From NCBI GenBank assembly GCA_036924285.1, contig JAYKYS010000009.1, forward strand, positions 17,794,001-17,858,000: a stretch of 64,000 bases of DNA. Direction: 5' to 3'. Each line of letters opens with the position of its first letter. Within the stretch, counting starts at the first letter, position 1. Both the position numbers and the translations under genes were made by a program. The notes beneath the pieces are model-generated. The model saw nothing but the letters and a program-made list of their open reading frames with translations. It searched no databases and was not told the origin of the DNA. This document shows, one piece after another, positions 55,401-64,000 of this stretch. Source of the DNA: Asterella californica. Its lineage: Eukaryota > Streptophyta > Marchantiopsida > Marchantiales > Aytoniaceae.

Positions 55401-58286
55401 CTAACCGGAATGTAATTCTTATCTGGCGTAAATTATCAGTACTACTAGAACTAATTGTACTGGTGGTTTTCTAGTTAAGAAATCTGGAGTAAATTGTCCC
55501 CAATACTAGAAGAAAGTTTTTACCCATACTTCTTCATAATTTGTTTGGATGTATATTTGAGAATTCTGTCACCATTGTATATATTCAACCTTGTCCACCT
55601 TGAGATGGAGAGGCAAAATAAATACAATCTGCACCTTAATTTAATACCAAACTCTTCCTTGCAGAAAGGTTGGTCTTAAATTAAATCCAAGTAAAAAACC
55701 AAATTTCTATTTCCACGTCCAAGTACTTATGCGAGTACAATGCATTTTCTTATGTTGTGTTGATGGGGTTTTCTCCTTGTTTATAGATACATGCACCAAA
55801 CAACGAAACTATCAATCCCGTAATATAACTTTGGGCTGTGAATTTTCAAATTTTCCTTCCAAATAACCTTCTCGACACATCTCTCTATAAATCAAATTTG
55901 AAATTTTCCTTATAAATGTGTGTTTTGTTTTCTTCTCCACTTTACTTACGCATGTTCGCTATTATGCATGCTTCCGACTAAGATGCAATGTCAACATGCA
56001 CACTCACAATATGCATCCAAACTACACTTACACAACGCGTTTAACACATCATCAAAACAATCATCAATAACTTGTTAACATTAGATTTTAAAAATATTTT
56101 AGTGAAAATTTTAATCTAAAGCGCACAGTCACAAGGTTTGAAAATCGTTACGCATAGTCACAAGGTTTGCAGTAGTTACTTGTGTCCAAGTTAACTTCGC
56201 TAAATTTAATGAACTAATTTAAATTCGATTTAGTCACTGTATTACACATGCTCACTTTTCTTCTATAAAACCCATAAGTAAGCCACAGGAACAAAACCGT
56301 TCTTGGTATAAAGATCTATCATTCCTACGAGCAAAATTTTTCAATTCATAATCTTTAATTTATAGCATACTTTTTTCAATAGAAAGGTTAGAACATAAAT
56401 AAAGCTCTTTGCATATTCTCCTATTCAGAACTTATATGCAAGAAAGTCTATAAATCTATAAGTTTCCAAAATGTATATATGGAAACAAGAGGTTCCATAT
56501 CATACAAACCACTCATGTAGGACTGGTTTTATTCTTTCTTATAAAGATCGAAGGGAGTGTCAAAGCTAAGAAAGAAAATTCATTGACGTACACAAGTGAA
56601 ATAGACATAATTTTTTCAAGGACAGCTTTGTACAGAGCCGTGAATCCCTTATCATTATTTATAAAATAATAATAATAATTTAAAATATTATTTAAAATAT
56701 TATTTAAATTTTAAATGTTATGTATAACAGTTGATTTTCTCTGTTCTCGAAAAGCAAAATCGCAAAATAAGTTCTTCTGGGTCACCCGGAACATTTATAG
56801 TAATACTCGGGTTTTAAACGTGCAGGTACAAAGCCTCAAAGACACAGGCGTCTCACTCGGATCAAGGGCCACCAGAGCCAGCTCAGCAGACGCGTGGCAA
56901 TAACCAGCAGACAAATCATGATTCAGAATTAACATATCCAAAATAATTTGCTAACAGAATTTTGCTTGCAAGAACGTAATGAAATCAAATCTCTCCTGTA
57001 GCTTTACACTATGTTACTCAACTCACAGTTAGTATTGAATATCCAACCGGATTTCAGTGGTTTCTTGGAACAAAGTGGTATCTTCTCTCTAACCTAAAGT
57101 ATAGGGGAAGAAAAGAAGAAACGTTCCTTTCTTTACTTTTATACCCTCACATGAGGACCGAGGTTTAAGTAACCTCAGTCCTCGGGTGAATGTATAAACC
57201 TAAATCTTCTTTTCAAGATGACAAGAAATCGAACTCATCATGCTTAGAGACGATGCTACTAGTGCGTGTCAAAGATGAAATGTTGTTGTCATATATACTT
57301 CATCCGCAGTGTTACGGCTGCTACCAAGAGGTTGCGGATGTTTCTTACGGATGCTTCCGGATGTGCCCGCAGGGAACACCCTTTACAAGTTATGATTCAT
57401 CTTAAAATTAAATTATTGAGTACTGATAGAAAAATGTTAAGATGAAAATTTTGGGGTTCTTTGGAGAAAAAGGAATTTTTTTAAGACTCGAAATACACTA
57501 GGAGGAAAAAAAAAGGACATTCTTTTTCATGCTTTTATACTCGTACTAAAGGTTTAAGTTAATAAATCTCTTGAAAGGTAAGGCTTTTTGTGTCAAAAAT
57601 AACAATTTATTTTAGATATAACGGTTAAATTCCTTTGTTTGCTAACAACACATTCGTATAATTAGGTCCTCCTGGTTACTAGACATGTTTATAGGGGCAT
57701 CTGGGTTTTAATTTCAGTTACTTTTATTAAGCATAATTTAGTCTAAAGTTTAACTTCCAATTATATCTAAAGTTTAACTTCCTTGCATATTAACCTCCTC
57801 CATCTTCCAGGATTTGTAATTTTGAAAATGTCTATTTTCACACTACTCTTGAGGAGTATGTCGGGATCTTCCTGCATCTCCAGGTCTAAATATCACTCAA
57901 TATTTACAGATAGGTTTAATTATTCATATCAGTTCGGTACAAAACTTTTTCATTACATAAAATTTTTTTTCTTTGATAACAGCAAGCGAACAAAAATTCT
58001 CTCAAACTGATCTTGCATGCATATTTAAGTGACTAGGTTGTGATGACTGCCGTCCTCTTTGGCGATTTTGTTAGAGAGGTAAAAAAGTTATTCGTTACGT
58101 TTTTTCACGTAAGGAAAGTTAAAAAGCCTCTGCCCTCGTTTTATTTTCAGTTCCTGCCTTTCTTTCTTCCCTACGAAGGGGAGACGTTTCCTTCTTCTGC
58201 TTCTTTCTCGTTTTCTCTTCCTAATAGGCAAGACGAGAACAAACGGAAAGCACTTCAAAGCAGAAAGAAAGACGACGGACAGGGTC
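49479..58286. other. AT-rich stretch without recognisable genes
   Basis: Short frames (for example 50017-50364 and 53931-54203 on the plus strand) have no recognisable motifs. Diverged direct repeats occur at 51650-51860 (shared ctagcat...cacac...tgt blocks) and at 53085-53230 (repeated gacatgacatct / ggagtcc phrases). An AT microsatellite-like run lies at 56655-56715, and a 20-bp repeat (tctaaagtttaacttcc) at about 57742-57782. The stretch 53700-55100 has a raised purine content and might be very old retroelement DNA, but no domain supports this. Confidence 0.5.
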
Positions 58287-58371
58287 CTTACAGTAAGAAC
58301 GAAAGAAGACAATTTGCGACAGTCAGGTCTTACAGTAAGAACGAAAGAAGACAAACTTGCGGCAGTCAGAG
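58287..58371 (+). repeat. 42-bp tandem duplication upstream of the response regulator
   Basis: The unit beginning cttacagtaagaacgaaag starts at 58287 and again at 58329, with a few changes. Each unit carries the small palindrome cttac-a-gtaag. It lies about 2.2 kb upstream of the coding start of the response regulator. Confidence 0.8.
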
Positions 58372-59998
58372 AGAACCCCGCGGATCTTGACAGGAATAGA
58401 AATCTTCAAAACTATGGAGTGTAGTAGTATACGGTCTAATAAGAACGGTACAAAAGAAATAAAAAAGAAATGCACGCAAAGAAAGAAAAGAAAGATAGAG
58501 AAGATGAAGAAGAATATTTGAATATATTTAGGCTCGTGCTCGGAAAGCATGAAGGAATAAAAGGATCTCAATTATATTATTATTTACGATTTATTTATTT
58601 ATTTATGATTGTATATCGATACTGCAGAACAGGCGAGATCTGATCTACATATATATGCCATCAAGAAAGAAGAAGACTGACCGGGCCGGGCCGGGCCTAC
58701 CTCACTCCGTACAGTAGCATCACTCACCTGTACACAAAGAAATGTCCATCCGCCAGTTCATACTACTCTCGTAACGGACAAGGAACGTAATGATGGTCGT
58801 TACGTTAGAAACTGGACGGACGGAGAGCAACAGATGAAGCTAAATGTGAGAAGAGAGGAAAACGAAAAACGCAACAGTACAGATACTGACAAGAGTATAA
58901 ACCAGGGTGGCCTTCCTTTCTCTCCTTCCTGACTTTCTCCGTCCTGAAAGAAATCCCACTTTACTTAATTATCCTGTCTACGGAAAGGAGACGAGACGAG
59001 AGGAAATAAAGGGAAAAGAAAAGGGACGGACCCTCCACGCCATGAACGACGGGTGGGGCAGAACGAGGGTAGGCGCGGTCTCAATGTGGCGTTGGATCTT
59101 ACGTGCGGAAGATTGCGAAAGATTTGGAAAATCCGGTGAAGATTTGGTTAGGGTGAAATGAGTGCGATGTGCTGTGCCGCTTTTTCCTACCCTTTGGCGT
59201 AAGTTGTCTGTCCTGGAGGCAGAGCGGAGGGGAAGGAAGCGTAAAAGTGAAATTTGGGTGGAATGGAGAAGAAAGAGTCTTACTGTGTGATTGATGATGA
59301 TGAGATGCAGTGACTTGACACCCGGAGTCAAGCGAAGGAGGAGTCTAGACAAAGTGTGAGTGAGTGAGTGAGTGATGCGATGCGATGCGAGCCAGCGGAG
59401 GAGGGATGCGAGAATAGTGCAGTAAATTTGCTTGTCACGAATTTCTGATATCATAAATCGTACACAGCAGTTACAGCCGGACGACTAAGCCAGCTTGGAT
59501 TCTTTACGTGTGCGGGCCACGCCTTCGCTGTTTCTGCTGCCTCTCCCTTTTGTCACAACCGCGAGGAGGAGATTATTACTCACACAGCAGCAGACCGAAG
59601 GAAAGCCGAGCACTGCCTTCACTCTTCGTCGTGTTGTGTTCTTTTCTGTTCTTTGATCCTTAGCGTTCTTCTCTTCTTCCGTACTGGGCACCGTTCTCCA
59701 CCTTCCAGTTCGGGAGGAGTTCTTACGTCGTCCCGGGCGAAGAGAAGTCTAGCGCACAGCTCCGCTAGCACAACAGCGTGTAGCGTATCAGCGGCAGCAG
59801 CAAGCGCTGTTGTGTGTTTGACTGTGGGAGCTATATGCGCATATTAGATTAAACTGCACCCAACCCACTCGTGTCTCTCATCTCGTTCCTCCCTCCCTCC
59901 GCCTTGATACACGCACTTGATTCTCCACCCGTGCTGTCACACACTTTGTGCAGCCGTGAGTCCCGTCGTGTTTCTCGTAGAGCCTCGGCGACTCTTGC

Positions 59999-60133
59999 AT
60001 GGTTTCAAAGGGGCAATCTCCGGGGAAGAACGCTGTGCTGCGCTGTGCAGTTCGTAGTTTGAGCATTCGTGCGCCCCGAGCGTGCGCACCTTTCTTCCCG
60101 TCTGGCGGTCGGATATTGTCCCACAGGGGTTGA
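59999..60133 (+). other. Upstream ORF 1 (44 residues)
   Basis: It runs from ATG at 59999 to TGA at 60131 and codes a basic peptide. If the leader starts upstream of it, it would be met by scanning ribosomes about 0.4 kb before the main ATG. No conservation can be judged here. Confidence 0.35.
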
Positions 60134-60335
60134 CATACATCTTTCCTAGAAGTTCGTCATTCATTCCTCAAAGCCAGATCCTTGTGAAGTTGACTTCCCG
60201 CTCAGATAAGTCGGGTGTTCTACTGCAGCAACGCGAATTCAGGCCCTCACTGGTACTTATGGGCTCTGATTGAGAGAGGAGTCCCGGCTGTCTCCCATCT
60301 TGGTCGTGGAAGGCAGGAAAGGCGTTTGCAAAGCT

Positions 60336-60416
60336 ATGGAAGCTAGTCTGACAGGTGAAGGTCTGTTTAGGAGGACGACGGTGCGTGGGGTGGATTTTCT
60401 GGGGTGTGATTTGTAA
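60336..60416 (+). other. Upstream ORF 2 (26 residues)
   Basis: It runs from ATG at 60336 to TAA at 60414, 110 nt upstream of the main start. The peptide is MEASLTGEGLFRRT and on. It may reduce translation of the response regulator. That is inference only. Confidence 0.35.
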
Positions 60417-60451
60417 CAGTTTCTATTGGAGATCGGTCGCAGCTCTCCTGC

Positions 60452-60502
60452 ATGCATGGAGGTTTTGACAGTTTAGCAAGAAAGAAAGGGAAGGAAGCTT
60501 AA
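60452..60502 (+). other. Upstream ORF 3 (16 residues)
   Basis: It runs from ATG at 60452 to TAA at 60500, only 24 nt before the main ATG at 60527. The nearest in-frame stop to the main start prevents fusion with it. Confidence 0.35.
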
Positions 60503-60526
60503 CGCATATCAGTTCGGCAGGGCGCA

Positions 60527-61875
60527 ATGGTGAGGAGAAGCATCGTCGAAGAGGCTAGTTCCGATTGCAGCGTCTTGACTAGCAGCAATTCTGTGGACAC
60601 AGTGGAGAGCCACTGCGCACCAGTGGAGATCCACGTCCTAGCTGTTGACGACAACAACCTCGATCGGAGGCTGATTGAGATGCTCCTGAAGTCTTCATCC
60701 TTCCGAGGTAAGAATTTTGATCACTGTCCTGTATTCTTTTGCCTAGGGACACAAAAGAATTGGGTGGAGCCAAAATGGATTCTGTGGCTTTGTGTTCGAT
60801 CTAGGTCTGTGTGTTAGATGCTCTAGTCTTCGACTGTTCGGTGCGAGTTATTCAGAGAGGGAGAATGAGCTCCTCGAGGTGATAGACGTTTCGTTTAGGA
60901 CAGAATTGTGAGCTCTCGCGTCCCTGGGAGTTGGTATTTTCGTGTTTCAAGATTGCAATTAAAATGGTGAGCTGCATGCATGCGTCAGAGACTGAATGGA
61001 TGTACGAACTTGCTGCGATCTTGCAGTCACTACGGTGAACAGCGCAGTGAAAGCCTTGGAGGTTCTGGGTCTCGGGATGGGCGCATCTCCTGTCACCTCT
61101 AAGGTAAGGATTCTGATATGCGTCAGTCTCGTCGGAAGTGTTGGTGGATGACTGCACATGTTTCCTCGACTGCCATCCGCTTGCATGCGTGGAAGTTTAT
61201 GGCTAATATTGATATGATCTTCACGCAGGGTTTCGAAGTAGATCTCATTATCACAGACTACTGCATGCCGGAGATGACGGGCTACGAGCTTCTGAAGAGA
61301 GTAAAGGTAATATTGTGGACCTGGCTTGGCTTTTTGTTTTGACGATTCTTTGTTAATCTTAGTAGCTCCTACTGTTTTCGGACATACTGATTAGAGAGGT
61401 GTACTAGAATCTCATCGGAATGAGTTTATCGTCTTGCAGCAAGAAAGTTCTGCTCTGAAAGAAGTCCCAGTTGTGATTATGTCCTCGGAGAACGTGCCGT
61501 ACCGCATTAACAGGTGAGACCTGGGTTCGATGTTGTTTCTTGGAGAGGACAAGAGCGCATGCGAGGGGCACCTTTGAATCACACCTCAAACACGGTCTCT
61601 GACTGTGATCTGTCGATTTCAGGTGCCTGGCCGAAGGGGCCGAAGAATTCCTCATCAAGCCGGTGCGATTGGCGGACGTGAAACGTCTAAGGGGCCACGT
61701 AAGACAATCCATGTCACTGTCCGCGTCCTCGAGTGATAGCTCAGGATCATCTCAATTCTCCATGAAGCGGAAGGTCACGGCATCGAAAAATGGGCAGGTG
61801 CAGCAAAGTCGGAAGAGTCTGCAAGTGCAGAGCCTCGAGAGACGGCCGCGATTAAGTGAGCTAACCGTTGCCTGA
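60527..61875 (+). CDS. Type-A response regulator (cytokinin two-component signalling)
   Basis: Five coding exons are supported by GT-AG borders and unbroken frame: 60527-60707, 61027-61103, 61229-61306, 61440-61513 and 61623-61875, giving 220 residues. The receiver domain (about residues 34-160) has the acidic pair Asp41-Asp42 ([11 protein letters not shown]), the phospho-acceptor Asp96 ([16 protein letters not shown]), Ser127-Ser128 ([10 protein letters not shown]) and Lys149 ([14 protein letters not shown]). The tail is a short Ser-rich, basic extension without a GARP/Myb domain, which makes it type A, not type B. Type-A proteins take phosphate from histidine phosphotransfer proteins and dampen cytokinin signalling. 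Introns are 319, 125, 133 and 109 nt. The ATG gives the usual N-terminal extension. No frame break is present, in contrast to the retroelements. Confidence 0.92.
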
Positions 61876-64000
61876 AGATGGTTGAGAGATGGAATGGGAG
61901 AGGAAAGGGAAAGATAAATATCCCCTCATTTAGGGTCTGATGAGCTGGGCTACATGCATAGCGAACGAGCACATTATGTCGCAGTCATTAGTCTGTTCAT
62001 CTGACGTTTCTTGTCCGACAAAGGCATGAGCTTTGGAGCAATCTACCGTCATTTCCTCTCGCAGCTAAGCTAAGCTCAGCTCTGCTATGCTCTCCTCTGC
62101 TCTACGTTAGAAGATTTAGTTACAGTCATTCCCTGTAAAGTTGCAGGCGGTGAGTTTTTGAGGTCCATGTGTACAGATCGACAGCTCGAGGAGAGGGCGG
62201 AGGATGAGATCACTTGAAAGGACAGGACATGGAGGAGGATATCTGCCGTAATACTTATTGGAACTTAAGATTTCACTGGTTCCAAGTGTATGGGTCGATG
62301 GAGTAAGCTTGCTCTGCGCGTCTTCTCTACATTGAACATTATTGTGCGCTTGAGCCGCAGCGAAGGTTTCCCAGGGTCGGCTCACAGCTTGCCACAAGAT
62401 AGCGTCACGAACGAATTTGCCGCCACAACAAATTTCGCTTCTCCATCATCGCCGAAAATGTCTGACGATACACCACCCAATGTTTGTCAAGTCTACTCAT
62501 AGTGCGCAGGAGCAGCCATCAGTTAGCCATTGTGCGTGAATTGTAATTTCTTTACGGCTTGCTTGAACACACTGCTTCTGCAGTCGCAGGGACCTTCGAC
62601 ATACGGTCGAGGGTCCTGTGTATTTTATCTCCAGGTTCCGTATTGGTTACTTGGAGGAGATGGGTATCATGAATCAAGAGGTCACATGACATATTACAGT
62701 TTTTCAGTTCTGCAGTTTTCCATAGAGTCGGTGTCTTCTGTGGTGGATGATGGATGTGTGCGCTGGCTGGGGAACTGCCTATAAACGATAGGGTTTTTTT
62801 CCTCGAACAAAATTTGGTTTCATCCCCGCCAACTCTATTTCCTCTTGAGAACTCTCGCCGCCGCAGATGGCCTTCCCAGGTTTGTGTATGTTTTGTTTCC
62901 CACTTCCTGATTCCGACAATTATACACGAACTAGGTTTGGGGAACCGTCGGTAGTAAATGGGTTTAAGATGTGTTCTCCACAAACCATCCATCTCATCTC
63001 TTAGTTTTCCTCGTAGCTGTGACTCTTCACTTGATTGCAAGATGGACTATGCATGCATTCCCTTTTGCCAGGAGGGAAATTGGCGCTGGTGTCAATGCCG
63101 CATCAACCTTTTGCAGCTTGTCAGGGGGCTGATAGCGGGGAATGACGACTCTTTAGAGATCATCTGAGTTTACGCCGGAAAGGAAAGAGGACCGGACGAA
63201 ATGTACCACAGCTGAAAAACAGGGAGCTTAGAGTTCCGTTCGCTCACAACCTCCAGCAGAAAGAAGGTCCCATAGCCCGACTGGAATAAGGTCGAGCCGT
63301 ACTAAATTTAGTGAGTTACCTCCAGCTTTCGAGCCTAAGGCTCCCGCGCCTTCCTTCTCGTGCAACCTGTTGAAGCAATCAATTTCTTGGAGGTATAGAA
63401 GGTTTGCTTGGTTTCGGGTTATTTCCAGCTGGGACTGAATTCTGTCTTTTACGAGTTTGGGAATCTGCTTTTGCCTGACGAAGATCGTACTTGTCGATCT
63501 GTACAAGAAATCGACAGACACACGCCTGACAGCCTTGTCTGGCCGCGCGGCCGCCCTTGCTTGCTCTCTCCTTCTGTCTCTCTTCCTTTTCCTCGGTAAC
63601 TAGTTTCAAGCATATGGCCGGACGGGTTCCTCGCATTCGAGTATTCCGTATTAGGGGGTGTCAAGAGGAAATATTCTTCAACGGCGTAGAGGTAACTGGC
63701 CGTAAAATTCTCTCCATGTCTGCTTTATAACGCTTTCCAGCACACTTGTTTGTTTTGTTTGACCGTCCACACACACAGTAACCCACTTCCTAGTTTCTGC
63801 ACCAAAACGCGAAGGGGTTCCTGACTGAGTGCTCAGCGTGCTCATCAGATTCCGTCCGGTCAAATGCTTTACAGCAAGTTCTCACTAGCGCAGATGCGAT
63901 GCGATGGTCGGTACCAGTATGTGGATGGCGTATAAACGGTATAGGTACAGTGCAGTCCGGTTCGCTGCGAGGCTGCGAATATCAGCCGTACCGAGTCAGT
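61876..64000. other. 3' flank of the response regulator; no further gene recognised
   Basis: The first part is presumably 3' UTR; a poly(A) site cannot be placed. A run of related agct/ctct words lies at 62062-62104 (taagctaagctcagctctgc). Short frames on both strands (62552-63040 minus is the longest, 162 codons) have no known motif and no codon pattern that supports them. A gatgcgatgcgatg run occurs at 63892-63905, similar to one at 59373-59388. Confidence 0.45.

Larger units (their letters stand above)
58372..60526 (+). promoter_or_regulatory. Upstream and leader region of the type-A response regulator gene
   Basis: This 2.1 kb stretch has no gene of its own. It contains a GGGCC triple (58681-58698), a TATA-like gtataaac at about 58893, short repeats (gagt and gatgc runs at 59358-59388) and CT-rich blocks typical of plant leaders. 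Before the coding ATG are short upstream ORFs beginning with ATG: 59999-60133 (44 residues), 60336-60416 (26 residues) and 60452-60502 (16 residues), and a 4-codon one at about 60259. The transcription start is not visible, so which of these are in the mRNA is unknown. Confidence 0.5.

Noticed and set aside
62552..63040. 162-codon minus-strand ORF downstream of the response regulator
   Set aside because: No known motif, low-complexity-free but without codon pattern or start context; a chance frame is more likely.
1..64000. CRISPR arrays, bacterial operons, phage or organelle genes
   Set aside because: No regularly spaced repeats, no operon structure and no organelle gene content; introns and LTR elements indicate a plant nuclear chromosome.

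Overview
The window is nuclear DNA of a land plant. The best evidence is an intron-containing type-A (cytokinin) response regulator gene at the right end (60527-61875) and about 40 kb of decayed Ty3/gypsy LTR retrotransposons at the left. A DNMT3-like methyltransferase inside a retroelement, small introns and the absence of angiosperm-type element families suggest a non-flowering plant such as a bryophyte. That is an inference; the species cannot be fixed from the sequence alone.

Region 1-31681 is a tandem, recombined array of one Ty3/gypsy group rich in GAAGAC/GTCTTC. It reads LTR (2955-4908), interior 1 (4909-10781), LTR (10782-14118), interior 2 (14119-22959), LTR (22960-30393), interior 3 (30394-31681). 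The primer-binding sites (4927, 14137) match the tRNA-Asp type and lie 18 nt after each LTR end. The LTRs are very long (about 2 to 5.6 kb) and carry their own protein-coding frame, a basic, Glu-rich, partly coiled-coil protein. Insertions interrupt the array: a 3.2 kb solo LTR of a sister family (18209-21447, 5-bp target duplication gtcat, antisense ORF), and a 5'-truncated piece of a third family (26250-28043) whose 1321-bp LTR also lies inverted at the left edge (1-1327). All gag and pol frames are broken by stops and frameshifts.

Region 33388-42789 holds a different Ty3/gypsy element, the most interesting object here. In order it encodes capsid, two CCHC knuckles, an aspartic protease, a DNMT3-type cytosine-5 methyltransferase, reverse transcriptase, RNase H, integrase and a C-terminal PHD finger. 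It therefore joins a DNA-methylation writer and a probable histone reader in one element. The copy is dead: it has many in-frame stops, several frameshifts, and an integrase deletion filled by three 15-bp repeats. Related 291-bp repeats lie at 33388-33678 and 42391-42681. Methyltransferase-bearing retrotransposons have been reported from charophyte algae and dinoflagellates.

Region 42790-58286 is AT-rich and without recognisable genes. It contains a SINE-like pair (44675-44950), foldbacks and short repeats. Region 58287-60526 is the probable upstream and leader region of the response regulator, with a 42-bp tandem repeat and several short upstream ORFs. The response regulator has five coding exons and encodes 220 residues with the full receiver active site. 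The last 2.1 kb has no recognisable gene.
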